DNA of 64,000 nt from Opisthorchis felineus (taxonomy: Eukaryota; Platyhelminthes; Trematoda; Opisthorchiida; Opisthorchiidae): contig SJOL01008406.1 in assembly GCA_004794785.1 (NCBI GenBank), positions 1,142,213 to 1,206,212 on the forward strand, read 5' to 3'. Under the pieces are notes generated by a model, which worked only from the letters and a program-made list of their open reading frames with translations, ran no database searches and was not told where the DNA came from. Positions 33,863-45,577 of this stretch are shown here, one piece after another (position 1 is the first letter of the stretch; each line of letters begins with the position of its first letter). The translations under genes and the position numbers were made by a program.

Positions 33863-34870
33863 CTGAAACAGAAATGAAGAAGAATCGGCCAATGTGATAT
33901 CCATGCACTCATTTAAATTAAAATGAAGTGATGTATAGAGGTCCCACGACGAAGTTCCCAGGACAATCTCATCAAGATCTATCTCGAATGGATGGCACCA
34001 CGTAGTGGTTTTATGATTTTGTCGCGCCGGTTTTCTATGTTTTGTTGTTTGTACACCAGATACTACACTTAATTTGTGATGAAATATGACCTAGTGACGA
34101 AAATTCATCCAGTTCCATGCGCTAGATGTAAGGATATGATAGAAGATATGGATGACCTCATGAGGTGTGTATTCCATGGATTCATGTTTGAACATGTTTA
34201 CAAACCGCCTTGATATAGCAGATGTAAGTTTTCCACCTGATCTTCAGGTGTTTATAGCCCAACCTCAAGGAACTTGCATTTAGACACAAGCAGATATATT
34301 TTGCCGTGCAAAAAACAACGAAGATGTTTTTCAGACGCTTTACTTGTGTACTAGCCGTGGAAAACAACCGTGCGTAGATGTTTAACCGTTGAACGAATAT
34401 GGGCTTAGGTCGCCTTTTGAGGCAGGCTTTTAGACACGTCTCGTGACTGACAAGAGATGAGATATCTTACTCGATTTGTAGCACAGAGACAGGTTCAGAA
34501 CAAGACCAAGGTGTCAAGCAGTGATAGGGTGGATTTTTGAGTGGAGCTCAAACCAGTTTTTATCTTTGAATGTCTCAGCGTGCGTTAAACGTGAGAATCA
34601 TACGTGTGAGTCCACTTCATACGCGTGATAATCAATTCAGCGTCATGTACGCCTGACGTCCAATAACACTTATGAGTAGTGTGTTCCTACAAAAACGGCA
34701 TTGTTCTCCACGTTTGCTGAATGAGTGTTCCTTAATAACCACTAACTGTCTGGTGTTGGAATGTAACCGTTGGTTTCTGAATGGTTATCATTCCATTCCA
34801 CCCACAGACTTGTGCTTTTCAGCCGATGCTACTACTCACAAGTTGTCGTCCCTTTCACGCACTTCCTCAC

Positions 34871-35059
34871 CTTGGATCGGTCTCTTTGTGTAGTTGTTGG
34901 TAATCTCATGAGATTTAGTTGTTCTTACATCGTTTGGTCTTAGTACTACTGTCACATTTACAGAAAAGTTTGACGATAAGTTTTTAAACAGCAGCACCAT
35001 ATTTTCTATGGGCAGGTGTTTCTCTTTGATCCTCTGACCATTAAATCCTTGCCCTCTCA
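34871..35059 (-). CDS. Minus-strand gene, exon 5 of the chain (62 codons)
   Basis: The 189-nt exon follows GCTTATTCTTAGATTGTCTTGAG and ends ATCCAAG|GTGAGGAAG, a strong donor, phase 1 at both ends. An in-frame TGA spans the junction upstream, so the exon cannot extend further 5' without the splice. It reads RGQGFNGQRIKEKHLPIENM, VLLFKNLSSNFSVNVTVVLR, PNDVRTTKSHEITNNYTKRP, IQ, with possible N-glycosylation sites (NLS, NFS, NVT, NYT) that would suit a secreted or extracellular part. Intron before it: 575 nt; after it: about 1.0 kb. Family not recognised. Confidence 0.55.
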
Positions 35060-35634
35060 CTCAAGACAATCTAAGAATAAGCACGGCTTTAACATAAAGG
35101 GGGCTTTTCCATTGCTTAGACAAGAAGCTGTTTAATACGGAACATTAGCAAACTGAAGGATGTGATGTCTATTAGGCTTCTCCATCATCTACAAAGATGA
35201 CCAGCCACCTTCATTTTGGCTTCGATCTTTGCTTTCCAGTGAACAGAAATTATATAAAGGACGATAGACTTTCTTCTGCACCCCTTAAGTTCCTCACAAG
35301 ACAAAAAAGAAGGTCCAAACGATAGGCGGTCACGTAGAGTTCAAGGAGCTGATGGGCCAGATAAAGGTGAAGATCAGACACCTTGTTTGACAGTAAAATC
35401 TGTTATGCGTTGTGGAATGTTCTGAAAATCATGTGGTAGCGTTTCCAAACTTCCTTCACGAAGCGCTGACTTTAAAAAAGCACAGTCGCGACTTTCTGGG
35501 TACCACCAACCCACTGACTACATTCGATACAGAAGAAGAGTACAACTACATAGTCAACACAGCAGCTGATGTAATTTGGAGGTGACCTAAACACCTTAAA
35601 CCTGGGCAAGCTTGTGATCCTCACTTTCTCTCAC

Positions 35635-35724
35635 CTGCGCTACTCAAATAATATGTTGGCGTTCTCAGTGAACCAGTAATACCCTGTTCCCATGTTTCTT
35701 TTCTGCTGGGAAAAGTGCTACTTT
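35635..35724 (-). CDS. Minus-strand gene, exon 4 of the chain (29 codons)
   Basis: Acceptor TTTTCATTTTCGCCCTCCAG, donor AGCGCAG|GTGAGAG, 90 nt, phase 1 in and out. Reads SSTFPSRKETWEQGITGSLR, TPTYYLSSA. The serine/threonine-rich sequence suggests a linker. The other two frames contain stops, which supports this reading. Confidence 0.55.
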
Positions 35725-35848
35725 CTGGAGGGCGAAAATGAAAAGAAACACGAAGTTTCTACATATAGTTTGCACATTTACTGTGGTAAAAATGTTTAAA
35801 AGGATCCTCTTAAGTGAAACACAAGCCGATCTGCTCTCTCTGGCTTAC

Positions 35849-35901
35849 TTATCGATGGTAACGATCCACACTGGTTGTAGCTGGGTCGCTGATAAGGTCG
35901 G
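35849..35901 (-). CDS. Minus-strand gene, exon 3 of the chain (17 codons)
   Basis: A 53-nt exon between CATTTCTGCCAAATGAAAAAGCAG and CGATAA|GTAAGCC, phase 2 in and phase 1 out: RPYQRPSYNQCGSLPSI. It is what reconciles the phase-2 end of the exon at 35989-36111 with the phase-1 start of the exon at 35635-35724, so its existence is inferred partly from the chain. Introns of 87 and 124 nt flank it. Confidence 0.45.
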
Positions 35902-35988
35902 CTGCTTTTTCATTTGGCAGAAATGACAAAGCCGCACTACTGCTTTCGCATCATACAAACACGTTCAGACGGATCTGTTGTGTCTTAC

Positions 35989-36111
35989 TGTTGCAGCTGC
36001 TTGAAGAAGGTGGAAGTGATCAGCATCTGCTTAATTTGGTCCAAAACTATTTCATCAACCGGACGCAACTTACTTGTCCATTTGGAAAGTCCACTCCCCG
36101 CCTCAGTGACA
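35989..36111 (-). CDS. Minus-strand gene, exon 2 of the chain (40 codons)
   Basis: Acceptor GTCCTTGAGGCCCTTCAG, donor CTGCAACA|GTAAGACA, 123 nt, phase 2 in and out. Reads VTEAGSGLSKWTSKLRPVDE, IVLDQIKQMLITSTFFKQLQ, a charged, probably helical segment. The two other minus-strand frames are closed by stops. The overlapping plus-strand frame (35914-36207) has no splice signals. Family not recognised. Confidence 0.6.
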
Positions 36112-36203
36112 CTGAAGGGCCTCAAGGACCTATATTGTCTTTTGTCCTTTTTTCCATGTGTATCAACTGAATCGTCATTCTTGATTCCCAGCTACCAAGC
36201 CAC

Positions 36204-36291
36204 CTGAATTTGGCAGTTTTCCGCATGGGATTCATATTCGTCGACTGGATGCCCACTAGAACTAAAACTTCTTTCAAAACAGGTTCCTCAA
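36204..36291 (-). CDS. Minus-strand gene, exon 1 of the chain (28 codons)
   Basis: Follows GTGCAAACTTACTTTAG and ends AAATTCAG|GTGGCTTGG, 88 nt, phase 1 in and phase 2 out. Reads EEPVLKEVLVLVGIQSTNMN, PMRKTAKF. Further exons must lie upstream. A promising one at 36333-36455 (minus, acceptor TTATTATTCTAG; reading SSELVFDLSHTVSVGFVP) does not match the required phase as the sequence stands, because of a T6 homopolymer within it. Confidence 0.5.
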
Positions 36292-37319
36292 CTAAAGTAA
36301 GTTTGCACGCCCACCAGGATTGTGACACTCACAACGCAGTTCGTGTTTTCTGCTCAAAACGCCAATAAAAAAGCATAATCACTTTTCCAGTTATCGTCGG
36401 AACAAATCCAACAGAGACCGTGTGTGATAAATCGAACACAAGTTCGCTGCTTATCCTAGAATAATAACCTCGGCATTTATATCATCCAGGGTCCAGTAGG
36501 AATACTTGGGCCTACATGGGCCATGATAACAAAGCACCATTCAATCCCTTCCGTTTCTCACGCTGCAACACTCCACTGGCGTGTCAGCTTATTGGTCCTG
36601 TGGTTTTACATACGAGCTGTGTCCGCGTGATGCAAATTATTGACCTATGCACGGATTGCCTGTAAATCGGCTGACGCTGATGACAAGGCCTCATAAAAAC
36701 AACCGCCCAACTGTGAGCTGGCTGGATTCCGAGAGTTAATGAAGAGGATTCTAGGGTCCAGGATACATACACTCATGATAATATTATATGACCACCTAGT
36801 TTTTCAAACATGAATTCTTGTGTTTTACTCCTGGAACACTAACAATGGACAAGCAAATGAGCGTGGCAAAATACACTTACTCGCCAACTCTCGGCTTTTA
36901 AAAACCTTCAAAAAGTGCATGGTCAAGGAGAAAATGAAAAATGGTCACAATGAAATTTAATCATCCTTCTAGTTTTTTAACTTTAACTTGGCTGCTGGCG
37001 TAACGAAAAGGACCGCTTTCTGTGTGGGTTGCATAAGTACCTAACTGGGGGACCATACACCTTCATGCCAAGATGTCTCATGATGATTATTGTTGGCTTC
37101 CACTATAACTCTTGAGATGGCTTGATAAGAATCCTAAGATGTCGCGAAATTCCGAGAGGACTAGACGTCAAGTTAGGATATACAGCGAGATGTGCAACCT
37201 TCTGAGCATCACGCCACTCATACGAACGCCTTCACTTGGCATCCAGGTACCGTTTGCTTTCAGTCTTTGAATTTATGATCGAGTCAGTCAATGAACTTTT
37301 ATCAAGATCTGGTATCAAA

Positions 37320-37833
37320 AAACTTGTTGTTTTAACTTGAAAAAGAAAAGAAATCCGAATGGTCCAATGCAGTGATTCCCTAAACTTTCAGTTAACTGTC
37401 CTCTTAGGCGCGTATACACAAAGTCAACCCTCCGTTTAATATGGATTAGATTGATGGTAAAGCCAGAGCGGCTAAAGCATCTGTACAGTGATTTCATATG
37501 TGGTACACTAATATCTCCCAAGAAATAACCCTCCAAAGACAGTCGACCATCATGGAGTGTAGACAAACTCGTTCTTGTCAAGCATGATTTACAGTGTAAT
37601 CGCTCCGACAGGCGACCATCTTTATGGAAAGTCAGAAATACCACTTTTCATTGTGATCTATTTTGACAAATCACTGTACGTAAGCTGTAATCACAGGAAG
37701 CGTACTGACTAAACTGAAGGATTTCTTCACCGAATATGGTATTGAAAACGCAACAAGCAAACGTCTGGCATGTTCCACGATTAAGTATAACCTTCACGTA
37801 GTCCTTTCCGCAACCAGATGTCTTTTTTGCCAC
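37320..37833 (-). CDS. Candidate coding region: two long frames in register, split by one TGA
   Basis: On the minus strand a frame of 61 codons (KVILNRGTCQTFACCVFNTI, FGEEILQFSQYASCDYSLRT) ends in TGA at 37648-37650, and the same frame continues for 109 codons (VVFLTFHKDGRLSERLHCKS, ... DGRLSLEGYFLGDISVPHM ... FTINLIHIKRRVDFVYTRL). Both halves look coding. A 36-nt intron removing the stop is possible (donor TTAC|GTACAG, acceptor ATGAAAAG) and keeps the frame, but its acceptor lacks a pyrimidine tract. A nonsense mutation, a recoded TGA or two exons are alternatives. It may be an upstream part of the minus-strand gene at 36.3-33.6 kb. Confidence 0.4.
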
Positions 37834-40130
37834 TTTTCGAACATGTCTCCAAGCTCAAGGTTGATTGTAGCAACACTGCGAACTTGATCAGTTTTGTTGA
37901 CGGGTTTCCTTTCTGACGGGATACAATGCAGTCATAAAGGTATTTTGATGATTTTCGCTGGACAGGTAGAGTTGGTTGTCAGATCCACCTAAGAGTTCAA
38001 CATGGAGGGCACAGATGCCTACTTTACAAAACTTACTGTTGAGTGGGTGTATGTACACAATTGATCCCGTTGATAAAAAGTATCCAGGACAGCTGGCAAA
38101 TCAATTTATGCTCCTTATCACCCTTCCTGTCTAACTTTATTCAATCGTCCTTCTGAGAAGCGCTGATCTGAGTTTTTTGAGACAGCGCATGTATTTGACC
38201 GCCCTGATTTTTCACTATAGCTCAGAGAAGGATCTACCGAGGAGAACTAATTTTCACGTAGATATCGCGGCATTCGCTCTGCTTTATTATCTCTTACAGG
38301 TTACTCGTCAGCTCACGACAACGCAAACACAGTTGGACCATAATGCTGGCCGTGCCTCTAACTAATTCTCAGAATATTTTAAGCAGTACTAGGCTCGAAC
38401 TTTGATGGGTTGCTTTTAGCAAAGCGTCACTGCTCAGTCTGAACAGAAGAACCCATTTTAGTTTGCTTGTCATCCTGTGTCCAGTCTAAGCGCTTATGCC
38501 CTGCTTGGTTGTTGTCAGACAGGATATTTACTGTTACTCAGTATATGACGATGCCGTAAACCCCCACCATAGGCGAGACGATCTAACTGGACGGCGGATA
38601 TCCAGTTCAGCGAATTAGTACTATCACCTGGGACGAGGCACAATTTCACCCTGAGTATCTGAATCTCCGTCAAGGTTTATCAGGATACTCCAACAGCAAT
38701 ATCCACAGGAAAAAAGTCTTATGCCCTCATGATCACTTGTTATGAGACATATTCCGTACTTTGAACGTGTCCAATATGGGTAACGGAGGCCGCCCAAACG
38801 AACGTTGGAAACTGAGTGAAGACAGAACTCTCAACTGTGTGGTAAGCCGTGGCACCTGCACACAGGCTTATCGAGTTTCTCTGGTGCAATGAAACTGTGC
38901 GCCTGTGCGGCGGGCGGAGTGGGTGCACCAATTCAGGCTTGCTTACTCGTGCGCCTGTGTGCCCATACCATGTGATCCAGACCGAACTAGCTATCGCTGT
39001 GACTTACCAGTGCATCAAGGGCTTAGGGCTGCTGCAGTTTGCCAACTACTTACCTGCCACCGATGTTGCGATCATGGTCGCCCCACCAAGACGTCCCACT
39101 GATTCGATTTTTTTCAACGCAGTAGGCGAGGCGTGAGAGCACCAGCTCCAGGGCTTAGGCGATATGGAGCAGTCATATGACTGGCTGATAGGGCCAATCA
39201 TACCGGTCTGTGCAAGAAACCCACGTACATGTAGTGTGCGTCCATGACGCCCTTGTTCCGGTTCGGGTGGTGTGGCACGCGTGCACTGCGGCGGTTGAGG
39301 TTACGCCCACCCGCTCGTTGTGTTACGATGATTGACACTAACCCGCCCCACTAACTCCCAACTAAAGTGTCGCAATACCCACAAGCCCACGAAGACCAGC
39401 GAAACCTAACACTGGCACCCGGGGTGAATCGGCAATTGAAGCTCCCTGAAGTGGAAGATTAAGGAACCATAATCGATGGGAACTAACTTGAAACTTCTCC
39501 AACCCATCAATGCAAGATTTTGGCAACCCCAATAACCGACAAGAGCCGTTAACTGACACTCAACACTGATCTAGTGTGCTAGTCTGAAGAGGTCTTACTG
39601 ATTGGTTCTCCGTCTGCCTTAAAACCTGGTCAATTGGGTAACCCGCTCACTTGACCTGACAAGGCTTTTGTGTCAAAAGCGAAACGTTGCCCCATTAAAA
39701 ACTAGCGATGGTTTACCAAGCCCCTCTGAAACGCTCCCAACCCCGTTTGTTGTTGCACTCAGTCACACCCCAGCACCCCAGCAACCACTGTCTCTGTCGT
39801 GTTACTTTCACCTAATGATGACAGAGCGCAAGCCCTGACAACAGTAAACTAATCACGTGTAGCTTATTTGCTAAGGGTGACCAGCAAAATCACACGCCTT
39901 TTTCAGAAATAACACGCCTTTTTCAGAAATAACACGCTCGACACGAAGGACTCAATCGACAAAAAAAGTGAGATCAATGGCTTGACTTAACAGTACGGGA
40001 AATAGGGTCCGAGAGATATGAATCACCATTTTTCGGAATTAGCCCTTCCTCAATCCTTAAGGAAAACGAAGGTAAGTGAAAAAAACGTCAAACGATAAAA
40101 ATGGTCTTTTCAACAGTGATTTCGTCCAAT
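37834..40130. other. No supportable gene; GC-richer segment at 38.76-39.36 kb
   Basis: From about 38760 to 39360 the base composition is visibly more GC-rich (GTGCGCCTGTGCGGCGGGCG, GGCACGCGTGCACTGCGGCG) than the flanks, with three overlapping plus frames and no splice logic. Probably an old repeat or transferred block; unidentified. Confidence 0.35.
39892..39934 (+). repeat. Two tandem 20-bp units
   Basis: The unit ACACGCCTTTTTCAGAAATA occurs twice in perfect succession and a third copy begins (ACACGC). A local duplication. Confidence 0.9.
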
Positions 40131-40132
40131 CA

Positions 40133-40162
40133 GTGAAGCCAATCTATGCTGAAAAGCCGAAT
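40133..40162 (-). mobile_element. SINE family 2 fragment
   Basis: GCCAATCTATGCTGAAAAGC is the reverse complement of the 3' body motif shared by the copies at 30.2 and 30.5 kb. The rest of the element is not visible here. Confidence 0.4.
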
Positions 40163-40264
40163 CTCCTCACACAGTCATCAAAAAGACAATCTGCGTTGTT
40201 ATCAGCACAAGGCAGTGATATCACGTCGTTTGCTATCGTGTTTTTTTAATCTGTCCCCCCTGTC

Positions 40265-40440
40265 GTATTCATTGGACAAAATTTTTCCCAGCCACTTGGC
40301 GAGGTACACTCATTTGCAAATTACTTTGTTGTTAACGGGAGACACTACTGAATCTCAGCTGGATCTTTCATCTATGCTGCATCAAGTGAAATATTAGGCG
40401 ACCTTTGTAAAGCACAGTTGGTTGAGGAATATCCTAAGGA
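40265..40440 (-). mobile_element. Hammerhead-repeat fragment (body only)
   Basis: GAGGTACACTCATTTGCAAA, TTAACGGGAGACACTACTGA, ATCTCAGCTGGATCTTTCAT and a decayed AAGTGAAATATTAGGCGACC follow the minus-strand order of the family. No ribozyme end. Confidence 0.65.
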
Positions 40441-41171
40441 GAGATGCAATTTGTGTTGGCCACATTGGATTGGTCGACCACCGACCAATACACCTTGGCT
40501 GATTGGTGAAAAGTTCGCGGATAAATTAAGTTCACCAGGTCCGCCCTATGTGGCTCCCCACAGAAAGGTTTTCAGGCTGTCCGTTGTTTCCAATGTTATC
40601 TCGATTCTACTTCGTACATGGATTGTATTGTATCGTATTGTCTAGAGTTATGGTTAAACGTATTCTACTGTATTCTACCTATGAGTATTTCGTGTAGCCA
40701 TCTGCAAATGACTCGGAATAGGACCATAAACTTCCCGTAGTGTTAAGCCTACAACGGTGCTGGAGACGACTCTTTGTGATAATCGTTGCGCAGACCCAGC
40801 TGAATGATGGGAAGCACTAGCTGCCTGTCTGCCTAGGATGCGTCTCTCGAGTGGTGCAGGTAACCAGATACCCCTGTGCATACACTACAAGGCTCACCGT
40901 CCAGTCTTATTTCCTCGGAAGTACATCGGGTGCAGGGCGTTCAGCTGAACACGGATTTGTTTCAGGGCGAACCATGTGTGGCACTGTGCATTATAAGAGG
41001 GTTTATGTCAGCGTAGTTGGATGCAACAGTCCAGCCTGTAAACGAATGCCAGCTCTTCAGTTTACAAAAAATGCAGTTTACCAAATTAATTTTAGAATGA
41101 AAATATGTTGCCAGTCGCGCACAATGTGGAGTTCAAGTAACATAAGATGGCTGGAATCTGGGGGACTGCGG

Positions 41172-41242
41172 CACATTGATGAGCCCCAAAAGGAGGAATC
41201 ATATCTTGGGCTGTCAAATTCTTCAACAACCTCATGAGTAGT
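41172..41242 (+). mobile_element. Hammerhead-repeat fragment (ribozyme and tail)
   Basis: TTGATGAGCCCCAAAAGGAG, then CTTGGGCTGTCAAATTCTTC and AACAACCTCATGAGTAG. Both the GAAA box and stem III have decayed beyond function. Confidence 0.55.
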
Positions 41243-44200
41243 TTATCTCAACCAACTTTCCAAGTCGTTCGCTGGTGCGTTTAGGTGCCTCTTTTTGATT
41301 TCCTACTTCACGTACAGCTTCAGCCCGGTTGCGAGTAGTTTGCAGATAGTGAGGATTTCCTGGGTCCGTGTTAGTTTCACCGCTGAATTAGGTGAAACCC
41401 AGCCCAAACGGTCCCGTTATGTGCCTGTGAAAGGCGCACGTCACACTCAGGCACTGATCTTCACACACCTTGGGTGGTCCAAATGCCAGCGTTTGTGAGG
41501 TGCTTTCATAACTAAAACTGAGGCGCCACAATGCACGTTTCATTGATTTCCTCGTTGTTCCGTCACACCATGCTGGTCTGTTTCGCTGCTATCCTGGCCA
41601 TTTGAGGTCAACCGCTCTCGTAACAACGCATTAGCCAGGTAAGCACTCAGTGTAACTGAGTCAGGGTTCAGGACTGCAACTCTGTAGATAACGGACAACG
41701 CGTGACTAGTTCTCCCCTTTTCAACTTGTCGACATACTGGCTAACAGAACGAAAAAGTTTGGTGCATTGGGAAAAACTAGCAAACGAGTGCCAACAGCTA
41801 TGAACAGCACGACGGGAAAACGTACGCTTTGGCTATAAATAATCAGTGATTTTTGTCATTTTTGTATGAAGAAAACTCTTCAACAAAACAGAAGAACAGG
41901 CTTACTTAAATCCAACCGAAACATCCATGTTATTGCTGTACCTTAGCCGATACGGACAAAAATGGAATAGGACCACAATAGGAACATTGTTTGCCAGGCT
42001 ATCATGCACCATACATAGTTACCCCAAAAACATACCAGAACTATCTGGAAATTTATTATTACGACACCGAACACTTGTTTCCATTCAACTGGATCTAAAG
42101 GACCCCACTTGACGAAAGCGTACTTTTGAGCTGCAACCAGTTTTAATGTTCGAAACCTGTTTACTCGGTATCGGTTTCTGAAAGGCGTAGAGTGGAAAAT
42201 GATCTTTTCTCGTGTTTTTTAAAAACAGGAAATGTTGTCAGCAGTGTGGCTCAACTCTGCGTGAAACTCTTTGATTAGTATCACCAAATAAACGAATATA
42301 CTCATCAAGTGAAGCCCATCAGAAACCCTGGAGTTGTTGACACATTGAGTAATAAGGTTTAGGATCCACTGGGACCACGTTGTTCATGTCGAACAACTTG
42401 CATGATCAAGAAACTACACAGTGAGCGTTAGTTGCATAAGTTTATTAACTATGGGGCGTTTTCTGATGCAAGGAATAGCCTACAAAGGGGATTCAACAGT
42501 TCAGAAATTGGGGCTACAGAGGGTCTTTTTCTTGTGTGACCATTTAGCTTCAAACAGAAAGTATCATACATAACAGAAACTATAAATATTCGTAATGCAC
42601 TACTCATAAGGTTGCTGAAACTATAAATGCTGAGACCTGAATCAGATGATAACCAAGTAGCGCTCCGTTCTCAGTTGAAAAAAAACGTGCGAATAATATA
42701 GAACAGCTTAGTCATTCATGGATTCGGGCTATCCAGTGTATTTTTCAAGTTGGCTAAAGGTTCATCGAGCAAGTGAACTCATTGGCTACACGATGGATAG
42801 CGAAAGATCTATGATAGCGTTACTGGACTACGGTTACACCCGTATCACAGGAAATCGGCTATGTTCGACATTTAGTTGTCGAACTGTCAGTTCATCTATG
42901 ACTTGGCCGCAGGCTACCCCATCAACCTTGTCTACTGCGCGCACGTGTCAGGTCCTGTAGCGACACAAGAGCTTCACTCCCATTTTAGCATCTTACTGTG
43001 CTGGCACAATATTTATTCAGATCGCCTTTCCGTTGTCAACAGAATTGTCTGCATAACCAATATTAATTGAGGAGGATTTGTACTAAAACGAACTAACGGA
43101 GGAAAGAGGCTTAATGATGGATCCATTCGATGAGAAATGGGGGTATTCAGAGGACAAATCAGAGAACATTTAACTGTGTAACGGTAGAATGAATGAACTT
43201 TGGGAAACTCATAAGAGCCACGTAAACCAGCTCCGAGGAACACAGTAAACTTTGCCTTTTTAATCCACAGATTGAAGTTTTTGGAGATTTTCCAAGTACT
43301 AGCCTCCTTTGGTGGGCTTTGTGGTGGAGAGGTCTGAGTTTAAATCGGACATAATCGGATATGCAATTTGGAAGCCTAGACAAGCTTGGCACGCAGTATA
43401 CTTTTGGAAGGTGACGCTCATCAGCACTGTTGATGAGTATGCCAGGCGTAAAATTATGGAAAGCAAGTTTCTGAAGATAGTGATAGCTGGTCAGTTTTTA
43501 CATCAGTCATTCAACTTGAGCAATACAATAAGCACGGCTTACTACCGATGCCTTCCGTCACACCACTTATTGTAGACTTTGGATGCACATGAAAGATGGA
43601 GCTACCATATCACTTTAAAGAGTCTCAGGAGCAATTCAAAGATGTCTCTGAATTAAATTCAGCGTGCTCTCAGGTCAGTTTTCAAATACCTTATAGCCTG
43701 TAGATGAGACTGTTAATTTTTCAAAAGAAACACACTGGAAGCATCTTTAGTGCGTTTCACTTGAAATATAAGACCATACCTGGCTACAGAATCAGTGCCG
43801 CTAGTTCAGTTATTGAATGATGAAATCTTTTCACGGTGTGGACACGGTGCATTTGTTAGAAGACTAACTATGGTAGCAACATTTCAATACACTACTTCAA
43901 CTTGAGCCGTCCCACATTTGCCAGCCCTTAGAAGGCCATAGTTTCAAATAGAGACCGACAAAAATTGCGGCTGCTACACTTTAAGACTTCCATCAATATA
44001 AGTTAAAATCATTCTTTGGGTGGTTTTATGGTAATCCTGAGACGGACAAACGTAATTTCGAAGCATTTCAAATTAAAGAAACGAAACACCTGTGGTAAAT
44101 TTGACATTTGTTTGTAAATTGAGATGATGTTGACGAATTCCCTGCTCAAAGGTCGCCTCATGCTGCAGTTGGAACGGTACTCCAGATGAAACCCCATGTA

Positions 44201-44890
44201 CTTTGGCATGGCACTGTTTATGCGGTTGATTGAAGCTGTTCGACAGTAGTCTGAATGTGTTTTTTCTTCGCAAAATAGTTTGCGCGAAAAACTCATCTCG
44301 CAACTACATTCTCTTTATTACATTAAACCTGTACATTTGAGGAAGGAAACACTATCCGATCGTTGGCATAAGACCAACAGGGAAAGCTGAGACCAAATTA
44401 GTAATAGAGCATTCGCGTTTTGTATGCCTCTGAAATTCGGTGTGAAGGATATTCGGAATAGTAATGTGCTGCCAGACAAAGGACTACCTAAAAAGAGGAC
44501 GTGAGATGGACCAAACTGGGCAAATGTGTTAGTCGGTAAAGACCAGGGTCAGATAACTTTCCTTTCAACCTCCTGCTGATATATATACCCGGCGAAAAGA
44601 GGAGAAAGAATAAGGGTTGGTCGGAGCGTTCCGACCTAGTTACAAGTAAAGGATGCGTCATTCCACATGGTACAGTTAACCTGCCATGTAAACGAACAGC
44701 CAGAATCCCAAGGTTCACTCCAACCAATTTTACGGCAACCAACCCAGTTAGCCGATATGTGCCAGCTGTCCGTCGAGGAGGGCAAAATTTCATAGGTAAT
44801 TATGTACGATGTGTCATAGTCTCATCACTCTTTCAATTGTGGAGTAGTTGGTGTGTTCGAAGTGCTGATAAGAATCGGAGGAATTAATAT
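41243..44890. other. No supportable gene
   Basis: A 35-bp tail fragment of the hammerhead repeat lies at 42596-42630 (CACTACTCATAAGGTTGCTG). Frames at 41927-42112, 42718-42960 and 43309-43575 (plus) and 43159-43392 and 44009-44296 (minus) have no convincing splice pairs or known motifs. Confidence 0.35.
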
Positions 44891-44900
44891 GGTTTGCTAG

Positions 44901-45038
44901 TCGAGACGGAAGTCCGTGCAGATATGAAAGAATCCATCAAATTTAGCTTTTCTAAATGTTCGGCGGTGGCGGATAGATGTTTACGTTTTCGACATGCCGG
45001 AAGGAGTCTACGCGAACGTCTACAAAGAACTGTATACT
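44901..45038 (+). CDS. Candidate exon upstream of a 38-nt intron
   Basis: After ATGGTTTGCTAG the frame VETEVRADMKESIKFSFSKC, SAVADRCLRFRHAGRSLRER, LQRTVY runs to TATACT|GTATCC, leaving in phase 1. The 38-nt intron that follows (ending TTTTTTCATCCTAG) is typical of the short introns in this window. A second frame over the 3' half (WRIDVYVFDMPEGVYANVYK) looks equally protein-like but does not splice in frame to the next exon, so either the 5' part carries an indel or the exon is misread. Confidence 0.35.
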
Positions 45039-45076
45039 GTATCCTAACAACCGTTTGGTTCCTTTTTTCATCCTAG

Positions 45077-45318
45077 TTTGGCCTATCTCTTTACGACCAA
45101 GGACAGTGTTGAGGTTTGAAAGTTTCACCCCAACTTATATAGAGAATGATAACGTGGAATTTTACTCCATCTGCCTTTTGAAAAGCAAACTTGGCGAAAG
45201 ACAACTCATTACTGTCTGCCAGTCTCCTTTAGGAGAAGTGTTTGACTCCTGGTCTTTGAGATTTGTGGCCGAAATTCGGTTTGCTGTTTTTCATCGTTGT
45301 AGTTTGCTTCTGCAGTGA
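45077..45318 (+). CDS. Candidate exon downstream of a 38-nt intron
   Basis: After CCTTTTTTCATCCTAG the frame WPISLRPRTVLRFESFTPTY, IENDNVEFYSICLLKSKLGE, RQLITVCQSPLGEVFDSWSL, RFVAEIRFAVFHRC is open to TGA at 45316-45318. Its last part may lie past a donor (for example CATCGTT|GTAGTT). Its phase agrees with the exon at 44901-45038. This is one of the more convincing coding stretches of the window. Not recognised. It may belong to the same plus-strand gene as the exons at 47.7-49.0 kb. Confidence 0.45.
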
Positions 45319-45577
45319 GCTTTTGTCATCTTAGACTACACGTATATGGTGCCATCTCTTTGTGTTACAAAACCTGAAAAGAGAAGTATGTATGGTCATT
45401 TGAAACATTTGAAACCTTCAGGTCCGCTTTTTCAGTCCGAAAATCCTTCTCACTGAGATAGCCAGGTAATTAGTAACTTGGAGGAAAAAATGAAGAACTG
45501 TTTGGAAGGACATTGGTCGTATGTAACACTCGATGATCGAGAACTTCTCTAAGAGGAACAATCGCAGCTAATGAGAC

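Noticed and set aside
33558..33908. Single long minus-strand protein with poly-Cys or poly-Val
   Set aside because: The run is the (AAC)n tract, which is better explained as part of a 90-nt intron between two in-phase exons.
36333..36455. Additional upstream exon of the minus-strand gene
   Set aside because: Good acceptor and open frame, but the T6 run puts its donor in phase 2 while the next exon needs phase 1.
39655..39700. GACAAGGC...GCGAAACG stretch resembling a hammerhead half
   Set aside because: It has a CGAAACG box but no CTGATGA core or supporting stems.
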